Assembly: GCA_937901745.1 (NCBI GenBank)
Contig: CALGSZ010000103.1
Coordinates: 1-20,797 of the forward strand
DNA: 20,797 nt
Direction of reading: 5' to 3'
From: an uncultured Chloroflexota bacterium
GTDB lineage: Bacteria; Chloroflexota; Chloroflexia; Thermomicrobiales; UBA6265
Numbering within the stretch: position 1 is the stretch's first letter; each line of letters starts with the position of its first letter. A program made the translations under genes and the position numbers. The notes under the pieces were generated by a model. The model worked only from the letters and a program-made list of their open reading frames with translations. It did no database searches and was not told the origin of the DNA. Shown here one piece after another: positions 7,576-14,313 of this stretch.

Positions 7576-7587
7576 TGGTATATACCA
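7576..7587. promoter_or_regulatory. Putative GntR operator O2 (importer side)
   Basis: TGGTATATACCA is a perfect 12-base palindrome, flanked as ACTGG...CCACT. This extended form closely resembles the DasR-type consensus ACTGGTCTAGACCACT as I recall it. It lies about 12-23 bases downstream of the predicted importer transcription start, suitable for repression by blocking elongation. Confidence 0.75.
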
Positions 7588-7688
7588 CTCGCGACTACTC
7601 GGCAAATCACGGTTGTGGTAGACGGCTGGCTCATTGGCGGTCCAGCTCGTGCACGTATTTGGGCGCGTGTCGCCCGGGAGGACAGGGA

Positions 7689-9296
7689 ATGACAGAGACC
7701 CGGTCGCGTAAACCTGCGCAGACATCGGCCTCGCTCATCAACACCTCGTTCAACCGCCGAACCCTCCTCAAGGGCGCCGCGGCGGCATCGGGCGTCGCCG
7801 CGCTCAACAGCCCAATTGCGCGCCGAGCGCCGTGGATCAAGCGCGCGTCGGCCCAGGATGACGGGCGCGGCACCATCACCCTGCTCTCCGCTGAGCCGTT
7901 CTTCGGCAGCTGGGACCCCTCTTCGCACACGATCCTCGCCAACATCCACGCCGAGTGGAACTGCTTCGACCGCCTGATGGCCCTCGACTGGGAGACCAAG
8001 GAGCTCAAGCCGCAACTCGCCGAGAGCTGGACGTTCGTCGAGCCGACGGTGCTCGAGCTGAAGCTGCGCTCCGGCGTCACCTTCCACGACGGCTCGCCGT
8101 TCGGCGCGAAGGACGTCAAGGCGTCGCTGGAGTACATGACCAGCGACCAGGTGGCGCACCGCGCCTGGTACCGCGAGCAGCTGCAGGTCGAGGTCGTTGA
8201 CGACCTGACGGTGCGCATTCGCACCCAGTCGCCGTATCCAGGCCTGCTCTACACGCTGCCGGTCACCTCGATCATGGCCGAAGCCGACGTCAACAACCCC
8301 GATCGGCTCAAGGAGCGGTACAACGGCACCGGCCCGTTCAAGTGGAAGGACTACTCGCAGGAGACGCTGACGTTCGAGGCGAACGACGAGTACTGGGGCG
8401 GACCGCCGCAGCTCGCCGGCTTCTCCTACCAGTATGTCCAGGATCCCGGGACGCGCCTCGCCGCGCTGCAGACGGGCGAAGCCCACGTTATCGAGCGCGT
8501 TGAGTCGGAGCAGATCCCCGAGATCGAGGCCAATCCCGACCTGCGCGTCGACACCACCCTCACCACCGAGAACAAGTGGCTCATCTTCAAGGCGAAGATG
8601 CCACCCATGGAAAACAAGCTCCTGCGGCAGGCAATCTCCTTCGCGATTGACCGCGACCTGATCGTCGACTCGATCCTCGAGGGGCACGGTCGCGTCTGCG
8701 ACGCCCACGTCGCACCCATCTTCTTCGGCTACAAGCCGCAAGAGAACACGCCGACGTATGACCCGGAGCGGGCGAAGGCGCTGCTCGCCGAGGCTGGGTA
8801 TCCGAACGGCGAGGGCCTCGACACGCTGGTCTACGTCACGTCGGTCGGCTTCTACCCGAAGACCCGCGAATACGGGCAGTACATCACGCAGGCGCTCGGC
8901 GAGATCGGCATCAACATCGACTTCCAGGCGAAGGAGCCGGCGGCCTGGCTCGAGATGCTCTACGCCGAGACCGGCGCGCACCTCTTCGACACCGGCTGGA
9001 TGCCGCCGGGAATCGATCCGGACCTCGTCCTGAAGGCATTTTTCTACAGCGGCGGCCGGATCACCTACTACGACGACGAGAAGATCAACGCGCTCCTGGA
9101 CAAGGAAGGCACGGCGGATCCCGAGGAGCGGCTGACGATCATCGGCGACGAGCTGCTGCCCGCGCTGATGGAGGAGATGCCGGCGCTCCCGCTCTTCACC
9201 AGCGAGCTGATCAGCGGCGTCAGCAACAAGGTGCCGGCATTCAAGGCGAACCCGAACAGCACCTGGGATCTCAAGGACGTTTCGCTGCAGGAGTAA
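7689..9296 (+). CDS. ABC transporter substrate-binding protein, SBP_bac_5 (peptide/opine/nickel type), Tat-exported
   Basis: A 535-residue protein starting at the ATG at 7689, which follows GGGAGGACAGGGA. The N-terminus carries a twin-arginine motif FNRRTLLKG (21-29), a hydrophobic Ala-rich stretch, and a likely signal-peptidase site ASA|QDD after about residue 55. No lipobox is seen. Mature motifs typical of family 5 binding proteins include LAESWTF, GVTFHDGSPFGAKDVKASLE, FKWKDYSQETLTFEANDEYW and ENKLLRQAISFAIDRDLIV. It is the first gene of the importer operon and captures the substrate outside the membrane. The family binds oligopeptides, glutathione, opines, nickel, oligosaccharides and others, so the ligand cannot be read from sequence. 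Co-regulation with the amidohydrolase/kinase operon suggests an amide- or polyol-containing ligand. Confidence 0.9.
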   Translation: MTETRSRKPAQTSASLINTSFNRRTLLKGAAAASGVAALNSPIARRAPWIKRASAQDDGRGTITLLSAEPFFGSWDPSSHTILANIHAEWNCFDRLMALDWETKELKPQLAESWTFVEPTVLELKLRSGVTFHDGSPFGAKDVKASLEYMTSDQVAHRAWYREQLQVEVVDDLTVRIRTQSPYPGLLYTLPVTSIMAEADVNNPDRLKERYNGTGPFKWKDYSQETLTFEANDEYWGGPPQLAGFSYQYVQDPGTRLAALQTGEAHVIERVESEQIPEIEANPDLRVDTTLTTENKWLIFKAKMPPMENKLLRQAISFAIDRDLIVDSILEGHGRVCDAHVAPIFFGYKPQENTPTYDPERAKALLAEAGYPNGEGLDTLVYVTSVGFYPKTREYGQYITQALGEIGINIDFQAKEPAAWLEMLYAETGAHLFDTGWMPPGIDPDLVLKAFFYSGGRITYYDDEKINALLDKEGTADPEERLTIIGDELLPALMEEMPALPLFTSELISGVSNKVPAFKANPNSTWDLKDVSLQE

Positions 9297-9308
9297 TCGA
9301 GCATTCCG

Positions 9309-9337
9309 CGTCGTCCCCGCGTCATGCGGGGGCGACG
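9309..9337 (+). other. Intra-operon RNA hairpin 1 between binding protein and permease
   Basis: CGTCGTCCCCGC (9309-9320) pairs with GCGGGGGCGACG (9326-9337) over 12 pairs including one G-U, with a 5-base loop. No T-run follows. It lies 13 bases after the binding-protein stop. It probably stabilises the upstream message or partly terminates transcription, so the binding protein is made in excess over the membrane parts. Confidence 0.65.
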
Positions 9338-9356
9338 CCCCGGTTGGGGTTAGAAT

Positions 9357-9383
9357 GGGGGGCACGAATTTCTCGTACCCCCC
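9357..9383 (+). other. Intra-operon RNA hairpin 2 upstream of permease gene
   Basis: GGGGGGCACGA (9357-9367) pairs with TCGTACCCCCC (9373-9383) over 11 positions with a single C-A mismatch and a 5-base loop. It ends 41 bases before the permease start. Together with the preceding hairpin it fills most of the 128-base gap. No T-run follows, so complete termination is unlikely. Confidence 0.55.
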
Positions 9384-9424
9384 GTTAGCGTTCGGCCCCG
9401 GCCGAAATTTCTACAGGAGCAACC

Positions 9425-10351
9425 ATGGGGGCGTTCATCGTCCGCCGGCTTATCTACAGCTTGGTGATCATCCTAGGTGCGTCCATCGCCGCGTTCTCCC
9501 TCATCCGAATCGTCCCTGGTGATCCAGCTCGGATCATGGCCCCGAATGCATCGGAAGAACAGCTCGCCACGATCCGTGAAGAGCTCGGCTTCGATCGGCC
9601 AATTCCGGTTCAGTTCGTCGATTTCGTGAAGTCGGCCATCAAGGGCGACTTCGGTCACTCCGCATTCCTCAAAGAAGACGTTGGGACCGTGATCGCCGAG
9701 GGCTTGCCATACACCCTGCGGCTCGCGCTCACCGCGCTGGCCTTGGCGCTCATCGTCGGCGTCACGCTCGGAACCATCGCGGCCCTTTTCCAAGATCGAT
9801 TTCTGGACCGAGCGATTCTCACCATCGCCGTCCTTGGGCAATCCATGCCCGCGTTCTGGTTCGGGCTCGTCCTCATCCTCATCTTCAGCGTCCGGTTGGG
9901 CTGGTTCCCCTCGTTCGGCTATAAGGGGCCGAAGTACCTCATCCTGCCAGCCGTGACGCTCGCAATCTCGCTCTTAGCGACACTCATTCGGTCAACCCGG
10001 CTCGTGATGGTGGATGTCTTAGCGCAGGAGTACGTGAAGGCGGCACGCGCTCGCGGCCTGCGCCGGCGAACGGTCGTGTTCCGCCACGCGATTCCGAACA
10101 TCCTCGTCCCGCTGCTCACTGTCGTCGGCGTCCAGCTTGGCTACCTGCTAGGCGGCGCCGTCGTCGTTGAGGCGATCTTCAACGTGCCGGGTATCGGCCT
10201 GACGATCCTGAACGCGGTGCTGCGCCGGGATTATCCGGTTGTGCAGGCGGTGACCATCCTGATGGCGGGAGGATTCGTGTTGATCAACACGATCATCGAC
10301 ATTTCCTACGGAGCGCTCGATCCGCGCATCCGCCGGGAGATGACGCGATGA
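9425..10351 (+). CDS. ABC transporter permease, DppB/OppB type
   Basis: A 308-residue integral membrane protein with about six membrane helices. The start ATG follows AGGAGCAACC. The N-terminal GAFIVRRLIYSLVIILGAS and LIRIVPGDPARIMAPNAS are diagnostic for DppB-type permeases. The cytoplasmic coupling (EAA) loop is EYVKAARARGLRRRTVVFRH, followed by AIPNILVPLLTVVGVQLGYLLGGAVVVE. It forms the transmembrane channel with the next gene product. Its stop overlaps the next start by four bases (ATGA), indicating translational coupling and a one-to-one ratio. Confidence 0.93.
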   Translation: MGAFIVRRLIYSLVIILGASIAAFSLIRIVPGDPARIMAPNASEEQLATIREELGFDRPIPVQFVDFVKSAIKGDFGHSAFLKEDVGTVIAEGLPYTLRLALTALALALIVGVTLGTIAALFQDRFLDRAILTIAVLGQSMPAFWFGLVLILIFSVRLGWFPSFGYKGPKYLILPAVTLAISLLATLIRSTRLVMVDVLAQEYVKAARARGLRRRTVVFRHAIPNILVPLLTVVGVQLGYLLGGAVVVEAIFNVPGIGLTILNAVLRRDYPVVQAVTILMAGGFVLINTIIDISYGALDPRIRREMTR

Positions 10352-11277
10352 GCGGGAGACCAGAATCGTTGGCTAGCGTCGTTGATGCGAGCGCGCCAGC
10401 GTCGCACGTCGCGATCGAGGCCTCGAGCGACAAGACGGCAGGTCGAAAGCAGTCGCGGGACTGGGGACTGATCATTTCCGGCGCGATGGTGGCGATCGTC
10501 GCCCTGATTACGATCGCTGGCCCATGGATCGTTCCGCACGACCCCAACTACATCGACTCCCGCAGCCGGCTGATGCCTCCCGTCTGGATGGATGGCGGTA
10601 GCTGGGACCACCCGCTCGGCACGGACGGCGTCGGCCGTGATCTCCTGGCGCGGATCGTCGTCGCGTTCCGCACCTCGCTCCTGATCGCGATTGCCGGCGT
10701 CTTGCTCGCCGTCTCGATCGGCGTGGTGATCGGCATCGTCTCCGGCTTTCTGGGCGGCATCGCCGACACCGTGCTGATGGCGATCACCGACATCCAGCTC
10801 TCGTTCCCCTTCGTTGTCCTTGCCGTCTCGCTCCTGAGCCTGACGCGGCCGCGTCCTTCGGTCCTAATCGTCGTGCTCTCGCTTGCCGCCTGGCCGATGT
10901 ACGCGCGCGTCGTTCGCTCCGTCGCTCAGCAAGAGCGCGGCGCGGACTACATCATCGCCGCGCGCGCGATCGGCGTGCCGCAGTGGCGCATCCTCGGCTA
11001 CTACGTCGGCCGGAACATCGTCCCCCCGGTCTTCATCGTCGCCTCGATCGACATCGCGACGCTGATCGTCCTCGAGTCGCTCCTCAGCTTCCTCGGCCTG
11101 GGCGTGCAGCCGCCGACTGCCTCGTGGGGGAACATCATCGCTGAGTCGAAGAACTACCTCTCCTCGTCGTGGTGGGTACCGACCCTGCCCGGCGTCGCGA
11201 TCGTCTTTACCGTCCTGAGCTTCAACCTGCTCGGGGATAGCCTGCACCGATACATCGATCCCAGGAGCGCACGCTGA
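10348..11277 (+). CDS. ABC transporter permease, DppC/OppC type
   Basis: A 309-residue permease. The first 40 or so residues form a polar cytoplasmic extension; about six membrane helices follow. Family landmarks are HPLGTDGVGRDLLARIVVAF (about 90-109), the coupling loop DYIIAARAIGVPQWRI, then VLESLLSFLGLGVQPPTASW. The GTDxxGRDxLSRxxxG-like motif is a hallmark of DppC proteins. The start overlaps the end of the DppB-type gene by four bases, and its own TGA shares one base with the next ATG (11275-11277 against 11277-11279). It pairs with the preceding permease as a heterodimeric channel. Confidence 0.93.
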   Translation: MSGRPESLASVVDASAPASHVAIEASSDKTAGRKQSRDWGLIISGAMVAIVALITIAGPWIVPHDPNYIDSRSRLMPPVWMDGGSWDHPLGTDGVGRDLLARIVVAFRTSLLIAIAGVLLAVSIGVVIGIVSGFLGGIADTVLMAITDIQLSFPFVVLAVSLLSLTRPRPSVLIVVLSLAAWPMYARVVRSVAQQERGADYIIAARAIGVPQWRILGYYVGRNIVPPVFIVASIDIATLIVLESLLSFLGLGVQPPTASWGNIIAESKNYLSSSWWVPTLPGVAIVFTVLSFNLLGDSLHRYIDPRSAR

Positions 11278-12311
11278 TGAGCCAATCTCGTGAAACGACG
11301 TCCGCGCAGCCGGTGCTCGAGGTCCGCAACCTCCAAACCGTGTTCCCGACGCGGGACGGCCTGATTCGCGCGGTTGACGACGTCAGCTTCACCGTCGAGC
11401 AGGGGAAGACACTCGGGATCATCGGTGAATCGGGCTCCGGGAAATCCGTGACGGCACGTTCGATCCTGCGCGTCGTGGACCGGCCGGGCCGAGTCGTCGG
11501 CGGAAGCGTGAAGCTCTTCGGCCGCGATCTTCTGACCCTCTCCGAGCGGGAAATGCGCGAGATTCGCGGGCGTGACATCGGGATGATCTTCCAAGACCCC
11601 GGCGCCAGCCTGAATCCCGTGCGCAAGGTGGGCACGCAGATCGTCGAGACGTACATGACGCACCGCAAAGCGTCGAAAAACGAGGCGCGGGAGCGGGCGC
11701 TGGAGAGCCTCGCCATCGCTGGCATCCCGAACCCCACCGAAGTCTTCGATCTCTACCCGGTCGATCTCTCCTCGGGCGCTAAGCAGCGCGTCATGATCGC
11801 GATGGCGATCGTCTGCCGGCCGGCACTGCTCATCGCCGACGAGCCGACGACGATGCTCGGCGTGCGCACCCAGCGGCACATCCTGGAATCGCTGCTCAAG
11901 GTCCAAGAAGAGCTGGCGATGGCGATGATCCTGATCACGCACGACTTCGGTGTCGTGTCATGGATGGCCGATGAGATCATGGTCATGTACGGCGGACGGG
12001 TCGTCGAACACGCGCCGAAATTCGAGATCTTGCGGCGACCGCGCCACCACTACACGGCCGGACTGATTCGCTCCGTGCCGTTGATCGAGGAGCGGCGGGA
12101 GAAGCGGTTGAAGTCGATCCCCGGCTTCCCCCCGGATCTCCTGAACTTGCCGACCGGCTGCATCTTCCATCCTCGCTGCGAAGCCGCCGACGGCCTGTGC
12201 CAGAGTGTTCGACCCGAGCTTGGCGTTGCCCCTGAGGATCCGCGACACCGCTATGCCTGTCACCACCCGGTGCAAGAAGCGGTGCTCGATGAGCTCAAGC
12301 TGACGGGATAA
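11277..12311 (+). CDS. ABC transporter ATPase, DppD/OppD type, with altered signature motif and D-loop
   Basis: A 344-residue ATPase. Walker A GESGSGKS is at 50-57, Q-loop Gln106 in IFQDPGASLNP, Walker B LLIADE at 184-189 with the catalytic Glu189, and switch His222 in ITHDFGVV. Two motifs deviate. The signature is LSSGAKQRV (164-172), where family members have LSGG(M/Q)xQRV. The D-loop reads TTMLGV (191-196), where TTALDV is usual, so the conserved Asp is Gly195. The C-terminal oligopeptide-transporter domain is present (GCIFHPRCEAADGLC and YAC; Cys295, 301, 308, 328). Those four cysteines match the set reported to hold an Fe-S cluster in some DppD proteins. Its own catalytic residues are intact, so it should supply the working half of the canonical ATP site. 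Confidence 0.92.
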   Translation: MSQSRETTSAQPVLEVRNLQTVFPTRDGLIRAVDDVSFTVEQGKTLGIIGESGSGKSVTARSILRVVDRPGRVVGGSVKLFGRDLLTLSEREMREIRGRDIGMIFQDPGASLNPVRKVGTQIVETYMTHRKASKNEARERALESLAIAGIPNPTEVFDLYPVDLSSGAKQRVMIAMAIVCRPALLIADEPTTMLGVRTQRHILESLLKVQEELAMAMILITHDFGVVSWMADEIMVMYGGRVVEHAPKFEILRRPRHHYTAGLIRSVPLIEERREKRLKSIPGFPPDLLNLPTGCIFHPRCEAADGLCQSVRPELGVAPEDPRHRYACHHPVQEAVLDELKLTG

Positions 12312-12329
12312 GCGTGTCGGAGACCTAAG

Positions 12330-13139
12330 GTGGATGCACCACTGCTTCGAGTCGAGCGACTCACCAAGCGATTCCCCATTCGAGCGCCAATTTCCAAGCG
12401 CGTCATTGGCGAGAAAACGGTGCTCGACAACATCACCTTCGACCTGCCGCGCGGCGAGACACTCGGGATCGTCGGCGAGAGCGGCTCGGGGAAATCGCTG
12501 CTGCTCCGCGTGATTCTCGGCGTCGTCCAGCCGACGGAGGGGCGCGTCATCGTCGAGGGACGCGAGTTCCGCCCAAGGACGGAGGACCGGCCGCTCGCCG
12601 ATAAGCGCGCGATTCAGATGATCTTTCAGGATCCGGGCGCGGCGCTCCATCCCCGCCTCACGGTCTACCGGACGCTCGCCGAAACCTTTCGCGTTCACGG
12701 CACGCGCGATGGCAAGACCGTCGAGGAGGAGATTACCGAACTCTTGGAGCTCGTCGGCCTGAGTCGGCGGCTCGGCGACCGCTACCCGCACCAGCTGAGC
12801 GGCGGTCAGCGTCAGCGCGTCGTCGTTGCTCGTGCGCTCGCGGTGCGTCCGCAGATTCTCCTTTGCGACGATCCGGTCGCCGCGCTCGACGTGTCGCTCG
12901 CCGCGCAGGTGCTCAACCTCTTGCTCGATCTCCAAGAGCAGCTGGGGTTGTCCTACGTCTTCGTCACGAACAACCTCGCCGTCTTGCGCCAAATCGCGCA
13001 CCGGATCGCGGTCATGCACGACGGGAGGATCGTTGAGCTGTCCGAAAAGGAAGCCATCTACACCAATCCGCGAGACGAGTACACCCGCGAGTTGCTCGAG
13101 GCGGCGCCCAGCTTGCAGCGCAGCCTTGCAGGGAATTAG
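12330..13139 (+). CDS. ABC transporter ATPase, DppF/OppF type, with degenerate catalytic residues
   Basis: A 269-residue ATPase starting at GTG 12330, with GGAG 7 bases upstream and 18 bases after the DppD-type stop. Walker A GESGSGKS (49-56), Q-loop Gln100 and a canonical signature LSGGQRQRV (156-164) are intact. Walker B reads ILLCDDPVAALDV, so Asp181 replaces the catalytic Glu. The switch region reads FVTNNLAV, so Asn214 replaces the His found in SHDLAV of close relatives. I checked both from the codons (TGC GAC GAT CCG; ACG AAC AAC CTC). The surrounding sequence (AAQVLNLLLDLQEQLGLSYV) is otherwise typical DppF. It is short: the C-terminal oligopeptide domain with its cysteines is missing (usual length about 320). 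Its own ATP site should be poorly hydrolytic, while its LSGGQ completes the partner's site. Confidence 0.9.
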   Translation: MDAPLLRVERLTKRFPIRAPISKRVIGEKTVLDNITFDLPRGETLGIVGESGSGKSLLLRVILGVVQPTEGRVIVEGREFRPRTEDRPLADKRAIQMIFQDPGAALHPRLTVYRTLAETFRVHGTRDGKTVEEEITELLELVGLSRRLGDRYPHQLSGGQRQRVVVARALAVRPQILLCDDPVAALDVSLAAQVLNLLLDLQEQLGLSYVFVTNNLAVLRQIAHRIAVMHDGRIVELSEKEAIYTNPRDEYTRELLEAAPSLQRSLAGN

Positions 13140-13153
13140 TCAGACGTAGACCC

Positions 13154-13195
13154 AGCCAGGATGTCCATCAAACATGAGCATCCTGGCTTGGCTTG
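13154..13195 (+). terminator. Probable terminator of the importer operon
   Basis: AGCCAGGATG (13154-13163) pairs perfectly with CATCCTGGCT (13179-13188) around a 15-base loop. TGGCTTGTC, moderately T-rich, follows. It starts 15 bases after the last importer stop codon. Confidence 0.65.
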
Positions 13196-13211
13196 TCTTA
13201 GCTACCGCATA

Positions 13212-13253
13212 CGCAGACCGGCCCATAATGGTGGTTGAGGTGGCCGGTCTGCG
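13212..13253. terminator. Second perfect 12-bp inverted repeat downstream of the importer operon
   Basis: CGCAGACCGGCC (13212-13223) and GGCCGGTCTGCG (13242-13253) are perfectly complementary with an 18-base loop. The following CCTCTAGGTTCTATGGCTTCTT is only mildly T-rich. It may be a back-up terminator or a protein-binding inverted repeat. Confidence 0.5.
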
Positions 13254-13475
13254 CCTCTAGGTTCTATGGCTTCTTCCGTAATATATATGGACCAGAGTAA
13301 TTCCGGCTCACGCATGACACGTTCCCGCTTTCGCCCCGCCTAGCCACCGCTCAAGGACATGAGCGCGGGCGGTCTCCCACCAGCGAACATTCGCCAAGCA
13401 TCGCCAGCGCCCACGCTGGTGCCCAGTCATGCCACATGTTCTGGTTACCTCCCGCTCTTTATCCCCAATCCGAGT
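13254..13475. other. Non-coding stretch downstream of the convergent importer and Cys-rich genes
   Basis: I see no gene here. The GC is lower at its left end (TAATATATATGG near 13280). A short inverted repeat, CCAGCG-CCCA-CGCTGG (13404-13419), could terminate the minus-strand Cys-rich gene, but it lacks a T-run. Confidence 0.5.
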
Positions 13476-13922
13476 CTACGCTGACGCCGGGCACGGCCAG
13501 TGGCAAGCGTGCTGGAGGAGAGGGCAGCTGGCGCAGTGAGGGCTGGCGTGAACGACGCAGATTGCCCCCGGCCCGAGGATGGAAAAACAGTCCAGGGGAT
13601 CGTCGCAGCCGCCTCCGCCGCAGACCCCATCGCTCGACACGCAGACAGGGACGCCGTTCGCTCCGTTGTAGCAGAAGCAGTCGTCTCGGCCATTGCACGT
13701 GTTGCCGGCTGGGCCCTGCTTACAGGTGTCCTGCCCGTATCTGCAAGTCCCCGACTCAGGTGGGAGCGGACTGATGAATATCTGCGCTCTGGCGTTCAGG
13801 GCGGACACCTTGAACGCCGCGGCAATGAGCGGTGTGGTGTAGGCGAGCTTTGCCCCGGTCTTGGCAACAGCCCGGCGCGTGGTAAGCCGACGGCCGAGGT
13901 TATCGGCATGCGAACCGTCCAT
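13476..13922 (-). CDS. Small exported cysteine-rich protein of unknown function
   Basis: A 148-residue protein starting at the ATG at 13922, which has GGGAGG 8 bases upstream. The longer frame to 14027 begins without a ribosome-binding site. Residues 14-46 form an export signal: TTRRAVAKTGAKLAYTTP followed by a hydrophobic segment and NARAQ (a possible ARA|Q cleavage). The signal resembles a Tat signal. The mature part has 14 cysteines in about 85 residues (60, 67, 76, 82, 84, 94, 101, 106, 112, 122, 130, 133, 140, 144), with CFCYNG and GVPVCVSSDGVCGGGGC. An even number and an exported location suggest seven disulphides; metal binding is the alternative. Similar small Cys-rich exported proteins are common in Chloroflexota. 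It converges on the importer operon and has its own promoter. I cannot assign a function. Confidence 0.72.
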   Translation of the reverse strand: MDGSHADNLGRRLTTRRAVAKTGAKLAYTTPLIAAAFKVSALNARAQIFISPLPPESGTCRYGQDTCKQGPAGNTCNGRDDCFCYNGANGVPVCVSSDGVCGGGGCDDPLDCFSILGPGAICVVHASPHCASCPLLQHACHWPCPASA

Positions 13923-14025
13923 GGCAGAGACCTCCCGTGTCCGATGAAGGCGTGGACTGGGGAAACAGCCTGGCTCAGCGCAAGGCGGCTCGCCTAGTTC
14001 CGTCGTTGCGTTGAGGTATGTGCGC

Positions 14026-14053
14026 ACTCTACGGGACTAGCACTGAATGTCAA
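14026..14053 (-). promoter_or_regulatory. Candidate promoter of the Cys-rich protein gene
   Basis: On the minus strand a perfect TTGACA (14053-14048) precedes TAGAGT (14031-14026, 4/6 to the -10 consensus) with a 16-base spacer. The leader to the ATG at 13922 would be about 98 bases. A perfect 10-base palindrome TGTCCGGACA (14055-14064) sits just upstream of the -35 and could be an activator site. Confidence 0.5.
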
Positions 14054-14313
14054 CTGTCCGGACAACTTAATTTGGGGAGAGCGCTCGCTGTTCAGGAGAC
14101 TTCGTCGATCCGACAAGCCGCGAGATTCAATGGTTGTCGATCATCTCAGTTGGTGGCTGCTGGCGTTTGCCCTCGCCACACCGTGCCGCCACGCCTGATC
14201 GATGCACGTGGTACCCTAAGGTCTGCCCCGCCCACCGCCCGAAGCTCTTCCTGGAGCTGCCGCATCTTATCGATGTTGGGAGCCGGCAGCAGATAGATGC
14301 CTATGGAGGGGCG
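14054..14313. other. Divergent intergenic region upstream of the Pro/Thr-rich protein gene
   Basis: I see no convincing gene. An in-frame upstream extension of the next gene (from 14134) lacks a ribosome-binding site and precedes the membrane anchor, so I treat it as leader. GCTGCCG (14256-14262) and CGGCAGC (14284-14290) can pair, enclosing a smaller CATC/GATG stem, giving a possible leader hairpin shortly before the GGAGGGG ribosome-binding site. I found no clear plus-strand promoter. Confidence 0.4.

Noticed and set aside
7572..9365. A 597-codon minus-strand open frame across the binding-protein gene
   Set aside because: The plus strand encodes an unmistakable SBP_bac_5 protein with Tat signal and ribosome-binding site. 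The antisense frame is open only because of high third-position GC.
11958..13019. A 353-codon minus-strand open frame across the two ATPase genes
   Set aside because: It is the antisense shadow of the DppF-type ATPase; no motifs or start signals.
13500..13997. A 165-codon plus-strand frame opposite the Cys-rich protein
   Set aside because: No ribosome-binding site or signal. The minus frame has GGGAGG, an export signal and clustered cysteines.
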